64,000 bases of DNA from positions 45,303 through 109,302 of the forward strand of contig WELB01000049.1 of NCBI GenBank assembly GCA_009602725.1, written 5' to 3'. A program made the position numbers and the translations under genes. Below are positions 23,174 to 34,190 of the stretch, in pieces. The notes beneath the pieces were generated by a model that was not told where the DNA came from, did no database searches, and worked only from the letters and a program-made list of their open reading frames with translations. Source of the stretch: Spirogloea muscicola (lineage: Eukaryota; Streptophyta; Zygnematophyceae; Spirogloeales; Spirogloeaceae). Position 1 is the first letter of the stretch. Every line of letters starts with the position of its first letter.

Positions 23174-25541
23174 TCAGATGACACTGCATGCACATGTCCT
23201 GTTCTTGAAAGATCTCATGCACCTGATGCAAATGGCACCAACTGAGGAGTGCTCGGTAAGAATGCCTGCGACTTGCATCAATGCGAGAGGACTGGCGTGC
23301 TTTGGACTGACTTGTAACTTCCGGATTACAGCTGGCGAAACACTGCCATCGTACGCAGTAGGATGAGATCCACCCTTACTCCAGTCCACGCTTATTATGG
23401 ATCGGTTGGCCAAGCCCCCAGAATCCTGTGTTAGAGACCAGGGCGGTTACCAGTAAGTTCTTCATGACATCTGACCAATTAAGCTGCAAACAACAGCCAA
23501 GAGACTCATAGCTGCACAGTAGTGCTTATTTCTGATAACGTACACATCCCTTGTCTTGCAGGAAACAGAAACATCAAAACAATAGCTACAATCTTACCTC
23601 CATGGTCAGAAGGGTTTGCACAAGGTGCTCCTCTGTCGGACACGAATAAGAAAGTTCAAAACATCCTCGAGTATGACAAGCAGCAGATGATAGACATGAA
23701 TGTGAGATGGCATGCTACGTCCTCAGTGGACTTGCACTGAAGAGCGAAGATGGCAGCAACAAGGGCAAAAGCAAAAGGTTTCAGGTAGCAGGTACACAGC
23801 AAACGCTAACCACATGTGCCTGACTGCAGCCTAAGCCTTCAGGTTAGCTTGCCTTAGCACGCTATAAATTGCTCGCCACTTACCCATGATGCAGGTGAAA
23901 TTCGCCATGGGTGCCACTGTTATCCACCATCTGGCTCTTTCTGTGCATAGGTGAAGGCATTTGCTGTAGACATCCGTATCTGCTCGGACTCACGAAGGGA
24001 GGTCCATTGAGAAGCCCTTAATGGACGAAATGAAGCACATCGGATGCAACACACCAAGTCGCTGCTTGCACTTATCACACTCTCAGGATGACAACCACTG
24101 TATTCTAGGGGTCCGAAAGCATGTAGCTTAAGTGCCCTTGGCTTCCCTCGCAGTGAAAAGCAACAGCAGTTTGTGCCTCAGACGCACCAGAGACTATAAT
24201 CTGAGCGTGCCTGCGCTGCATCTCATGCCATGTGGCTCCCTTCCGCCAGAATTCCCTCCCGATCTCTGGTAGCAACGTTGATGTGTATCTGCTCCCATGA
24301 TGACCATCTCCAGTTACTGGTCAGTCGAACAGCACTGCTCCACAGCTGGCAAGCTCCTACATGGGGCAGCAGATCTTGCACCGGTGGAACATCAAGTCAA
24401 ATCAGTCAGACAGGATTCAGATGAGCAGTGCATGTTGGCAAATTATCTTGCCTTTCATTGGTGGGATGTCCCCCGGTGAAGCTTTGCCTTGAAGTCAAGA
24501 GGTAGTCATACACGAAAGAGAAGTTCCTGATAGGGAGGTCGCTCTCGGACAAGAAAATGAGCCTCTCTACTGCTGGGTCCAGGAGTGCTGTGGCTAACAA
24601 CCTCTTGTGTGCATCAACAGTGCGTATGGTACCCCACCCTGTGTTAAGGAGCACAACAGTCACGGTCACGGTCACAGGAGTCGTACAAGGCAGAAGAGGC
24701 AAGCTGGTCACAACGCATGACATTCACAGTGCTGCCGCCTGATAAGAACCCTCGCTTCTGTTGTGCAAAGCACCTGGCGCTTGTCATTGTTCCTCGTGGC
24801 AGGCGCTGGGGTACAAGATGTCCTAACCTGCCAGGGGCTCAAGGCTGCAAAGACTAGGGAGATACATCCCCCCGCAAGCGGCAGTATGCGAGCGTGCAGC
24901 CAGCCCAGGTAAGCGAGCCAGAATAGCGATGAGTCTTCGATGCGGCGGCCGCTTCGGCAAGGGCCACGTGAGAGCACACCCGTGAGGTTGCTGCGAATGT
25001 GGCGGCCGCGAAAGGCCCAGGAGTTGTGAGGGCCGAACTCGTACCCCGGCGGCGCGTGCACGTGCAGGACGTAGCGCGCGGCGTGGCCGGCCAGGAAGCG
25101 CTCCCACAGCGGCGCCAGCGGCATGGGGCCGCGCGTGAGGAAGAGGAAGGCGAGCTTGCGGTGGCGGGGCCGTCGGGCTGCCGGCATGGCGGAGGCGCGT
25201 GCGAAGAGCGCCGCGTCCGTCGCGTCCAGCCCCGAGAGGCTGTCGGCGCGCAGCCAGGGGGGGAGCTCCTCTGGGGTCTCCGCGGGCCGCGGCGGAGGCG
25301 GCGCGCCCCCCAGCCTGTTGCGGCCTGCGGTGGTGGCGATGGTGTCGGCGGCAGTGTGTTGCTCCAGCGCTGAGCTGCGCAGCAGCTGGTCGTCGGCCGC
25401 CGGATTGCCAGCCAGGCTCCGCCACGTCGCTAGGAGAGTGAAGACGAGGGCCACGGCGGCCGCCAGCCGGCGCCGCCACCGCCCGTTTGGCAGCGGCGAC
25501 GGCGGCGGCGGCGGCGGCGCCGCCTCCGCGGCCGCCACCAT
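23174..25541 (-). CDS. GT14 family glycosyltransferase (Core-2/I-branching type, plant DUF266 clade), type II membrane protein
   Basis: Exon 1 (25541 to about 24982) starts at an ATG in good context (MVAAAEAAPPPPPPSPLPNG). It shows a basic stretch and a signal anchor (AVALVFTLLATWRSLAG), then KLAFLFLTRGPMPLAPLWER and YVLHVHAPPGYEFG. Exon 2 (about 24720-24495) reads GWGTIRTVDAHKRLLATALL and LIFLSESDLPIRNFSFVYDY, the nucleotide-sugar-binding core with the LSES motif. Later exons carry LLPEIGREFWRKGATWHEMQ (about 24.25 kb), CPTEEHLVQTLLTME (about 23.62 kb, the DEHYLPTLL-like block) and RSIISVDWSKGGSHPTAYDG (about 23.39 kb). This order matches plant DUF266 proteins, Golgi enzymes thought to act on wall polysaccharides or arabinogalactan proteins. 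Substrate cannot be told. The extreme 3' end is uncertain. Confidence 0.85.
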
Positions 25542-25949
25542 GGCGGGGCCCTGCCCAGGTTTGACCAGTGAATCTCGCTGCCAGGTGGCAGCACAAGCGT
25601 CCGGAGCTGGCCGCCCAAAGGAATATGTGTGCATTGAGTGAGGGAGGGCCTGCGTGGCTTGAACTTGCAGACTCACTGCCTCTTGCTCCGATGCCGATGA
25701 GATTGGTCTCCCTCCCATGATGGTGGGAGTGACCGAGCTTGTGCATACCAAGCCATCAATACTTGAGCTTTTTAATGATAGCTGAGTTAGTCCATAACCT
25801 CTCTGCTATGGCAAGGCAACAAGTATTGCTTGCGATGCTCACTTCTTGAGGGGTCAGCATCTCGTCGTTCCCATGTCTCAGCAACCACGGCGCAGAGGGC
25901 ATGACTAACTAGCTAATCTCAAACGCTGAAGTGTTGATGGTTTAGATTC
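25542..25949. other. Upstream region of the GT14 gene, no gene seen
   Basis: About 400 bases of mixed composition between the glycosyltransferase start (-) and a copia fossil (+). Presumably 5' leader and promoter; no motif stands out. Confidence 0.4.
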
Positions 25950-26570
25950 ACATGCTCGGCTACTCCCAACATCCTTGGAGAGATTGGTATCTCTCTTCAA
26001 TGACCAATCTCAATAGCATTGGAGCAAGAGAAAGTAGGACTGCAAGTTCAAGCTCAAGCAACAGCACATGCTGTACATGCAGCTGCTGTTCATTTTATAG
26101 TCCTTGCTCCTGCTGCTACCTCAACAGCCTCCTCACTTGCTCAGGAACATGCTTCTATGGCATGGCAGGGGGATCCTTCCTCTCTTGCTCGAGCTCAGGC
26201 TTCTATTATGCTGTTCTGAGGCAGGAAGCTGCCAATGTCAACAGCTTCCCTCGCATGCAAGAGAAACATGGCAGCTAATTTCTCTTCCCCTTGAAAGGAA
26301 GAGTGTTGGTTGCAAGCGACTATTGCATGAAGGAAGAATTGCAAACACAAGTGTGGATAGGTGCAAGGCTCGTTTGGTAGCAAAGGCGTACTTACAACAA
26401 CAGGGATAGACTCCTTTGCTCCGGTTGCTAAGTCCTATTTAAGTCGTGCTTCGTTGTCTGGTGAAGCCTTGAAGGAGTACATGCTGCACCAAATAAATGT
26501 AGGACATGTTCCTTAATAGCGAGCTTCATGCAGAGTACATGGAACAGCCTAAGGGGCTACTTTGATTACT
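25950..26570 (+). mobile_element. Ty1/copia retrotransposon fossil, short pol fragment
   Basis: The fragment resembles the segment of the larger copia fossil at about 42.3-42.85 kb: the linker before the reverse transcriptase and the first part of that domain (shared words such as AWQGG, RLVAK). No terminal repeats are visible. It is an old, broken remnant with several breaks in about 600 bases and clearly more diverged than the 41-44 kb copy. Confidence 0.65.
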
Positions 26571-26810
26571 GTAAGTGATGTGTCTGCTTGTCTGCTTGCT
26601 CAAACTTGCAGACAGTACTGACATTCTTGCAATACTTCACTGTGATGAGTCTCTTTGACATTAGAGCCATACGTGTTGGAAAATACAGGACAAGTATCCT
26701 TGAAATTTCTTGCCTGTGCCTGTATTCGTCCTGCCTTTGTGCTATGGATTGGCCTTCTGTGCTTACTTGTGCCACAGTGCCCAGTTGCAGAGCAAGTGTA
26801 AAGTTTGCCA
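26571..26810. other. Short spacer, nothing recognised
   Basis: Between the copia remnant and the repeat block that begins near 26810. No coding signal. Confidence 0.35.
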
Positions 26811-27660
26811 AAAGCCCTTCCAAAGAAGAAGTGAGCTCTTCCAAAGGGGGCAGGGGTTATTAACGAAAGAAAGGTCCGAAGGGCCGGAAGGCGCCAATCC
26901 CACAAAGCTACGCAAGAGACTACAGCGAACGGGAGCTCAGTAACCCCGAGTCAGCAGCAATTTGGAGGACCTTGAAGCTGGAAAAAGAAACAGCGCTTCC
27001 AAATTGACTGTTGGCTGTGGGAGGCCAGCCCAGAGGAATGGACAAGGTCTGAAGGGCCGCAAAGAGCAAGATAATTATCGCAAAAGGATTTCGTGTATTT
27101 GAAACAAACGAAGGCCAAATGACCAAGTACAAAGGGAAAAGGGCACCCCGACGAGACCCAGAAGCAGCAGTTACAGTGCGGCCTGCGACAAGAAGAAAGA
27201 CGCTTCCAGGAGAGGGCGGTGGCTGGGAGAGGCTAGCCCAGTAAATAGAATAAACGAACTTCGAAGGGGCCAGGGAAAGCGCTGTGGTGTAGAAGGCAGC
27301 GCTATATGGTGTAGCGCTTTGGCGCTAGGAATGGTAACAACAATGCCGCGAACGACCTGACGAGACCGCACTATCACTGAGGGGCTGGCCCCTTGCAGCC
27401 ATGTAATATTTGTTCATACATTTACTGGGCTGCCAATTACAGCAGCCCAGTAAAGTAAATTTAGACATACAAATCCGACAAGCTAAGTAGGGGAGCCGGA
27501 GCGCCGCCACGGAAGCCGGTGGTCTGACTTATTTAGAGCGCACCCACTGGAAGAGAAGCAAGCGCGGCCAGATTAACTGGTGGCTGGGAGAGGCCAGCCC
27601 AAAAGAATGGACAAGGTCTGAAGGAGTCGGAGTGCTAAGGACTGAGACAGCAGTAAGCGA
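26811..27660 (-). repeat. Composite repeat block A (several minus hairpin copies); duplicated at 45.2-46.1 kb
   Basis: Series of minus-oriented hairpin copies near 26820-26890, 27000-27060, 27205-27265 and 27555-27630 (last one of the CCAGTTAATCTGG subtype). Between them lie the reverse complement of the LINE 3' UTR seen at 16.4 kb (about 27070-27130) and the perfect 13-bp hairpin at 27421-27454. From about 26870 to 27660 the block is closely matched by 45210-46130, in the same orientation, with scattered small indels. Confidence 0.75.
27421..27454. repeat. Perfect 13-bp inverted repeat (stem-loop)
   Basis: TTTACTGGGCTGC and its exact complement flank an 8-base loop (CAATTACA). The same structure recurs at 45761-45794. 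The GGGCTGC/GCAGCCC core resembles the GGGCTGGC/GCCAGCCC stem of the main repeat family. Confidence 0.9.
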
Positions 27661-27729
27661 ACTCTCAGTAAGAGAGAGAAGTAGATGCAAGTCGGAATGG
27701 CTAGCAGGCGAAGAAAGTGCTCGCCCTGA

Positions 27730-27783
27730 GAGAGAGAGGACGAGAGAGAGAGAGAGAGAGAGAGAGTNAGAGAGAGAGAAAAA
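27730..27783. repeat. (GA)n microsatellite
   Basis: Run of GA dinucleotides with a single N at 27768, ending in a short A-run. A second, shorter GA run is at about 27955-27976. Confidence 0.9.
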
Positions 27784-27796
27784 AAAACCCTCACTC

Positions 27797-28250
27797 GTAA
27801 CTACTAAGTGGTCCATCCTCCCCCGTTCTGCCATAGCCTCTTCAGGCCCCGCAGTCGCTGCTTAGCTCGTACTTTGGCCCCTTCGAACCTTGTCAATTCT
27901 TTTCGGGCTGGCTTCTCACAGCCCTTGCCCCCATTGGGAGAGCCACTTCTTCGATAGAGAGAGAGAGAGAGAGAGAAGGGGGGTTAGCAAAGCCAGCCCA
28001 AAAAGAATGGACAATGTCCAAACCCAAAGAAGAAGGTGCCGATAAAGAAAGAAAGTGCTCGCCCATAGAGAAGAGGGGCTGGCAAAGCCAGCCCAAAAAG
28101 TTTTGACAATGTCCAAAGCCAAAGAGGAGCCGGAAAAGGACTAAACTACAAAACACAAGACGATGCAGAGGGAAGCTCAGTACCCGCGAGTGAGCAACAT
28201 CAAGTCAGAGTAGATCGCTGCAGGGAAAGAAGAAGGGCTCGCCCATTGAG
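27797..28250. repeat. 150-bp plus module followed by minus hairpin copies
   Basis: At 27797-27955 lies a copy of the module also found at 11450, 40945 and, inverted, at 46205 (CTGCCATAGCCTCTTCA...GGGCTGGCTTCTCACAGCCC...). After a GA run, minus copies follow at about 27978-28030 and 28050-28130, with GGCTGGCAAAGCCAGCCC stems and GACAATGTCC. Then come the reverse complements of the LINE 3' UTR and stop region (about 28140-28235). Confidence 0.7.
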
Positions 28251-28722
28251 GATAGAAGAAAATGCTCGCCCTAAACAAGAGGAGCTGGCAAAGCCAGTCC
28301 AAAAAGAATGGACAACGTCCAAAGCCAAAGAAAGAGGTGCCGAAAAAGGACTACACCGCAAAAACTACAAAACACGAGACGATGCAGAGGGAAGCTCAGT
28401 ACCCGCGAGTGAGCAACATCAGGTCGGAGTAGCTCGCTGCAGGGAATGAGGCACGCCGCCGAGTCCCAGACGAGAGCAGGCCGTGCTATGGCCGCCGCCT
28501 CTGGGTCTCGGCGGAGTGCCTCTTTCCCTGCAGCGAGCTACTCAGACCTGATGATGCTCAATCGTGGGTACTGAGCTTCCCTCTGCATTGTCTACGTGTT
28601 TTGTAGTGTTTTGTGGTGTAGTCCTTTTTCCGGCTCCTCTTTCTTTGGCTTTGGACATCGTCCATTCTTTTTTAAGCTGGCTTTGCCAGCCCCTCTCTTC
28701 AGTGGGCGAGCACTTCTTATCT
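28250..28722. repeat. Fold-back inverted repeat made of two LINE 3' ends
   Basis: Arm 1 (about 28250-28470, minus) and arm 2 (about 28500-28722, plus) are reverse complements with a few percent mismatch, around a 29-base centre. Arm 2 read forward encodes GRAMAAASGSRRSASFPAAS, YSDLMMLNRGY, stop, then the 3' UTR and hairpin (about 28640-28715). The two arms are thus two LINE 3' ends head to head, as twin priming or insertion of one into the other would give. Confidence 0.75.
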
Positions 28723-28894
28723 CCCAGAGGCGGCAGCCATAGCACGGCCTGCTCGCGTGTGGACGGCCAGCCCAAGAAAGAATGAACAAAGGACGAGAAG
28801 GGGCCAGGGGAAGAAAGTGCTCGCCCAGAGGAAGCATTAAGGAAAACAAGCACAAGAAGAAACTAAGCAGCTACGAAGCACTCAAAAACCCCTG
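28723..28894. repeat. Hairpin-repeat remnant, minus
   Basis: GGACGGCCAGCCCAAG then GAATGAACAAAGGACG and GAAAGTGCTCGCCCAGAGG at about 28760-28840 form a minus copy. Next to it is the 25-bp word (about 28894-28918) that recurs with one mismatch at 28998-29022 beside the LINE. Confidence 0.55.
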
Positions 28895-30660
28895 CTAAGC
28901 AGCCTCAGGGCATATACTCTCTTCCAGTCTCGGCGGAGTGCCTCTTTCCCTCACTGCTGCATCTGGCTCAGGCCAGGGGACCCGCTTCCAGGAGGCTGCT
29001 TAGCAGCCTCAGGGCATATACTTCACTCCTTGGGGACACACAGCTGGCGTTGGCCATTCTCACCCGCTGCAGCGACCAACGGGCATGCTACCTGCAGCGG
29101 ACAGTCGCCCCAATGGGCATGGTGTGCGAGCTCTACAAGGAATCCGACAATTCCCTGCTGCAGTCCCTGGCATCCCTTCTACAATCTTCCTCTTTCCCCT
29201 CCGCTTCATCTGCCCTCCAGGCTTCCCTCCCCACTCGCATGGGCGGCCTTGGCTGCCGGTCGTTGGAGCAGACGGCACAAGCAGCCTTCCTGGGCTGCTG
29301 GCACCAGATCGCCTCTATGCTTCCCATGCGCTTCCCTTGCCTCCACGATCCCGTACGCAACGTGGAGGAAGGCTCCTTACTCTTCCAAGCGGATCTGAGG
29401 AGCATCCGTGACTCGGCGCTCGGCTCTTTCCCCTCTATACAACCCCTACTCACGCCATTCTCCGCCCTCGCCCAAGCTTCGGATAGAGGGGCACAATCCA
29501 GACTGGTTACGGCAGTGGAAGATGAGCGCCGCAGAAGCTTGAGGAGGCTGCCAGAGATTCACAACAATCCAAGGAGCCTGGCAAGACTTACTTCCCTCGC
29601 CACACCTGGAGCCACAGACTGGATCACCTCACACGCCGTGGCCAGCGCCTTCAGCATCAGCTCCGAGGCCTTTCGGACGTTGCTTCAACTCTTCTTCGGC
29701 CTCCCACTTAACTGCCTGATTGGGGTGCGCCAGTGTGAGTGCGGCTTCCGTGCAGAGAGTGCTGAGCTCGCCACTCACATGCTGCGATGCCCCACTGGAC
29801 CAGAAGTGGTGGGCAACCACAACCTCCTCCGTGATGCTCTGGCGGGTTTGATGCGCAACGCCGGGTACCGTGCGGTCGTGGAAGTGAAGAATATCATGCC
29901 TATCATCACGGATGCCCGGGAACGTCATCATCGCCGCACACTTGACATTGTGGGCGTGCAACCTGGTGGAGGACCACGGGCTTTGGTCGATATTGTGGTT
30001 ACGGAGGCCTATAAAGGTCTAGCATCGACACACATCGCTGGCCACGCAGGGGGCAGTGCTGAACAAAGAAAATAGCACACTTTTCCGATTACCCCCGATG
30101 TGATCAGTTCTTGCCAGCGGCAATCGACATCTTTGGCTGCTTAGGTCCTCATTTCCTTACTCTCCTTCAAAACATAGCCAATGTAGGCTACACACGACAT
30201 GCCGATGTGTTCCCGACTGAGATGGGCTTGCCAGCTGCTTATCTGTTGTTGTTGCGTCGACGAGTTTCGGCCTGTTTGCAGCGTGCTCAGGCTAATGCTT
30301 TGCACCAGAAAGCTGGGCGAGCTCTAGTTGGTGGCAGAAGGGCTTCGTATCTGCCATCTAGTATCCAGGCATCGGTTAGCGACCTTTATGTTTTGACCCG
30401 TGGTTACTGAGCGGGTCAATCTACTGTAGGTTATGTAGGTCTTAAGATGTGCTTGCCTTTGTACTTGGCCATTTGGCCTTCGTTTGTTTCAAATGCACGA
30501 AAGTTTTCCTTTAGCAGGGGTTACTGAGTGCTTCGTAGCTGCTTCGTTTCTATTTGCTTGTTGTTCTTAGTGCTTCCCCTGGCCCCTTCTCGTCCTTTGT
30601 TATTCTTTTTGGCTGGCTTTTCCCAGCCCCTATCCTCAATGGGCGAGCCCTTCTCTCTTC
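28895..30660 (+). mobile_element. LINE (non-LTR retrotransposon), 5'-truncated copy with RLE-like C-terminal domain
   Basis: The longest LINE segment in the window. From about 29035 to 30075 one open frame of some 340 codons is read. It begins past the reverse transcriptase core (AILTRCSDQRACYLQR, RMGGLGCRSLEQTAQAAFLG) and continues to a zinc-binding-like motif CECG...HMLRC. Then come NHNLLRDAL, RRTLDIV and ALVDIVVTEAY, the order CxC...HxxxC, (P/L)D, D seen in restriction-like endonucleases of R2/NeSL-type LINEs. Near 30068 a one-base shift leads to KIAHFSDYPRCDQFLPAAID, GRALVGGRRASYLPSSIQAS, and VLTRGY with stop at about 30410. The 3' UTR (30411-30580) ends in a hairpin copy (about 30580-30655). 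Reverse transcriptase and 5' part are missing, so the copy cannot move by itself. The RLE assignment is by motif only. Confidence 0.8.
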
Positions 30661-31098
30661 AACTTACCACCTCTTAGCATGGGGCTTTTTTTTATGTAAC
30701 CACACTAGCTTTTGCACTAGCTTTTGCGAACAGACTATTGGCTTGCATTTGCCACCCTTTTCATTTCATGCGCACGGCGTGAGCCATCGCCTTGCTTTGA
30801 AAGAGCCACTGTCTTTTGGCCACGGCGGCCTTAGCCAAGAGAGAGCGCCATAGGGAGCTTCCAGGCCGCACCCCGGTGACACGTCTCCCCTCCCTCCCCG
30901 GTTCAAACCCTACCCTCCTCCTGCGGACCTTGGTAGACGCACCATCGCCGCGCGCACGCCGCGCCGGGCCCCATAGCCTCCCGTGCCGGCGGCGGAAAGT
31001 GCGGCTCTCGTGCCGTGCGGCAGCGCCTCGCTCAGGCCGCGCAGTGGCACAAGAGCTTGGCTTCAGCGCTCGCCACGCGGCGACCTCTGTGCGGTACC
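30661..31098. other. Upstream region of the HEXIM-like gene
   Basis: The first part is ordinary spacer; from about 30840 composition turns very GC-rich and CpG-dense up to the proposed ATG. I read the island as promoter and 5' leader. Its open frames have no family resemblance. Confidence 0.45.
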
Positions 31099-31294
31099 AT
31101 GGCCAGCCTGCTCGGCGCTGCGCCGCCGCGGCCGCTTGGCCGGCTGCACGGCGGCCTCGCCGCTCCACGGCACGCGGCGCCTGCCGCTGGGCCGCTGGCT
31201 CAGCTGCACGGCTATGGGAGACGCAGCAGAAAGCGAAAGGCGAAGGATGGTGGGGCTCATCGGCTTGCCGTGAAGAAAGCGAAGGCGGCGTTGT

Positions 31295-31329
<35 letters not shown>

Positions 31330-32136
31330 GGGCAGGGCTACTGGGCGACGCATATTCAGGACTCTCGGAGGCGCAATCGACATCGGGCGCGCAAGTTTTT
31401 CGGCCGGCATGCCAAGCGGTTGGCAGCCGCCCCGGCGGCGCCTTTCAACACCAGCCAGTTCCTTATGCGGTCCAGCCGCATGGGTATCCTCGCGCCCGTG
31501 GAGTCGCCTGCTACGCCAGCGTCAGTCATGCTCGCTGGTGCTGCTACACCATCCCTGTGGCCTGATGTCTCTGCTGCCACGGGGGGCGGTAAGCAGCTGG
31601 TGGATGAGGCTCGGGAGCTTGGTGTCGACGCCTATGGCTCCATGAACGACTGCATCCGGCTGCGCGAGGCGACGTACGACTGCCGATTTGAGGAGACGGA
31701 GAGTGTGCAGCGCCAGGGCTCACCGGATCACCTGTCAGGCGGCCAGGGTGGTGGTAGCAGCAGCAGCAGCACTAGTAGCAGTGGTGCCTGTGATAGGTCG
31801 GCTGGCCGCTCGTTAGTCGACTCTGCTGACCAGGTAGAGCGAAGGATTGATCATGAGCTGCTGCGTTTTGAAGTCTCTCTGGCGGGGATGGCCGAGCCGC
31901 TCAGCAGTCGAGATGCCTCAGCTAGTCGGCAAGACCGACACCTGCGGGCGCGGATTGAGGAGCAGGAACGACATGTGGCGCACCTGGAGGAGGAGAACCT
32001 GACGCTGCGAGAGAGGGTGTATGTGATGGAGCAGGAACTGACCGAGCTGCGGCAACGGCTGCTGGATGCCCCCCCGGAGTCTGTCTGCGGGGAGGGCTCT
32101 GACAACAATGCCCAGGATCTTGAAGTCGCGTTGTGA
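31099..32136 (+). CDS. HEXIM-like protein (candidate P-TEFb inhibitor), intronless
   Basis: One uninterrupted frame of 345 residues from an ATG in strong context (ACCATGG). Order of parts: basic, Lys/Arg-rich stretch (RRSRKRKAKDGG, RLAVKKAKAAL) at about residues 36-60; a proline run coded by a CCG repeat; a second basic stretch (RRRNRHRARKFFGRHAKR); the block APFNTSQFLMRSSR at about residues 113-126; a serine/glycine linker; and C-terminal heptad-type helices (IEEQERHVAHLEEENLTLRE, then YVMEQELTELRQRL). Animal HEXIM1/2 have exactly this plan: basic RNA-binding region, the APYNTTQFLM block that contacts Cyclin T-CDK9, then a dimerising coiled coil. PYNT here is PFNT, and threonine is kept. HEXIM keeps P-TEFb inactive together with 7SK RNA. 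The assignment rests on that one motif and the domain order; it could be convergent. Confidence 0.55.
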
Positions 32137-34190
32137 TGTTGTGAAGAACATCCTGCAAGCAGCTGGCACTGGCCAGCAGTGACTCTCCTCATTCCAGGCT
32201 GGAGTGCTCTGCCTTGGCAAAGGGCACAACACACTGCTGCCAACACATGAGATGGTCAATCCCCGTGCCTTGCATGCTCGTAGCTCGTGGCTCTCTGGAT
32301 TCGAAGGTGCCTGATGTTGCTCCTCTTTGTGGTCCCTGCTGGCCTTGAACATGGCGCGCGCTTGGCTGGCTATTCAAGCGCAGCGGCACATTCATTCTGG
32401 TCTGGCACTACATGGTGAGACCAGCAGGCCTGACCTGCAGTCTACGCGTGACACAACCAGGTCACATTAGCACAGTATGCCAGAAGGATGTCATGGTACT
32501 TCCATAGGTCCCTGTGCTTTTGTCAGTCTTGCTGCTGGCATTTGAGATGACAATCCTTTACATCAAGTGGAGATGGAGATTGACAACCCAATCTTGTCAC
32601 TCAGGATTGATCAAGCTCGCAGAACCTGCCGTGTCCAAAGCCAGAGGCACGGCAAAAGGTGAGTTGCTTGCGATGTGACAAGCAACTTGCTCCTGTGTGA
32701 AAAGAGAGGCACTGCTAGTAAGACTGACATGCATCAGCCATCAAAAGTCCTGACATTTTTTGCCCAGCTTTGTGCCTGTGATGCGGTAGGCATGTACTTC
32801 TGACCATAGCATTTTGAAAAGCTACAAAGGTTGTCAAGAGAAAGCATGTAGGGTGTTATCATATGTGACACTGATTGCTAGGTGTCCATGCGCTTGAGAT
32901 GATCGCATGCTGGTGCCCTGCTTCTTTCACCTGAAGGTCAAGGTTGTACGAAGTCAAAGCTGGAGGGGCTATCCTTGCTTTCATGCGTGTGCATTTGCAA
33001 CAGCTGCCGTCACTTTGCATGGCACAAGCAGGCATGCAACAACGTGCCACTGGTCCTGGTTTTTAAGCAGGCCCAGGCCAGAGTCATGGTTCTTCATTGT
33101 TGTATGCATAATTGTGGGTGCTACCTGCAGCACTGTTTGTGTGAGTCATTGTCTGCCAATATTACTGTCCAGTCCAGCATGCACGTTAATTGTTCTTGAA
33201 TACATTCTTGGCTAGTAAGTATCGTGGAGATTTATCTGAAGGTGATACTTATGGGGCAAGATATTTTCACGATTCTGCAAGTTCAATATTTGCGCATGTC
33301 ACTTTGCATAGCAAAGTCCAATGGGCTGTGTGATCACATCTACATTCTCTCCGGCTGGCCACTGGCTGGATGTGGAGCAACGTACAGAAGCTGCAAGGGT
33401 AAGGTACTGTTGAGGCACATTGAAGCTGGGTGCAAAGCTCCGGCTGGCAACATGAAAACAGGCATTGCATGGGCAATGCGAATTGGACTGCTCTGCATTG
33501 CCTGCCAAGTGGCTAGACCTGCCAAATAGTGCTAGATGTGCCAGCAGCGTGCTACTTTTCAAGCTGGAGCCTGATGAAGGGACTACTAGGCGAGCTCAGC
33601 TTGTTGTATTGATGGGGGAGTAGCAGTCAGCAGGCAAGCCTGCAGCTGGTAGGTCTGCGTAGGACTTGGCAGCTGACAAACGGACAGTTGGGCGAACAAT
33701 GGCAAGCTCAAGCTCATCCGAGCAAGAGCCTCATGCCATCCCCCTGGCCCAGTGACGCCCAGTCTGTAGCGCGAGGTTTGACAAAGCAGCAGTAGGAACA
33801 TTCATTACGGGACGCTCAGAGGGGCTAGTGCTTTGTTGTGATGGAGAAAGAGAGAGCCTTTGGTCAGCAACAGCTGCAGTAGCGAGTTGCACAACTCCAA
33901 ACGGGAGCAGTGTTTATTGATTCGACAAGGGCCCAAGCGGGGTAATGTACCAATGGGAAAGGGGTAAGAGAAGCTGTTTCTATGCAAGGCAGTGGCTCTG
34001 AGGCCAGCCCCAAAAGATAGCAAGGAAACGCAAGCACATTTGCAACTGTGGTGCCACGCAGAAAGCGTGGCAGGCAGCCTGCCTCGTTCATGTCACAACT
34101 ATGTTCAAGTGGCTTAGGCTACTTGAGGTCAACCATCGAGATCTACAGCTGCTCACCGGGGGATTTTGAGCATCCAGTGGGAAATCTGAG
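32137..34190. other. Two-kilobase stretch without a recognised gene
   Basis: Mixed composition, no long convincing frame, no hairpin repeat. The first several hundred bases are probably 3' UTR of the HEXIM-like gene. I looked for RNA-gene signatures on both strands (tRNA arms, poly-T ends) and saw none. Confidence 0.4.

Noticed and set aside
28895-30660. Host gene for the 340-codon frame at 29-30 kb
   Set aside because: The LINE-type C-terminal motifs, the repeated tail and the shared 3' UTR hairpin identify it as retrotransposon sequence.
32137-34190. 7SK-like RNA next to the HEXIM-like gene
   Set aside because: I looked for one because of the neighbour, but saw no defined RNA structure, upstream element or poly-T terminator that would support it.
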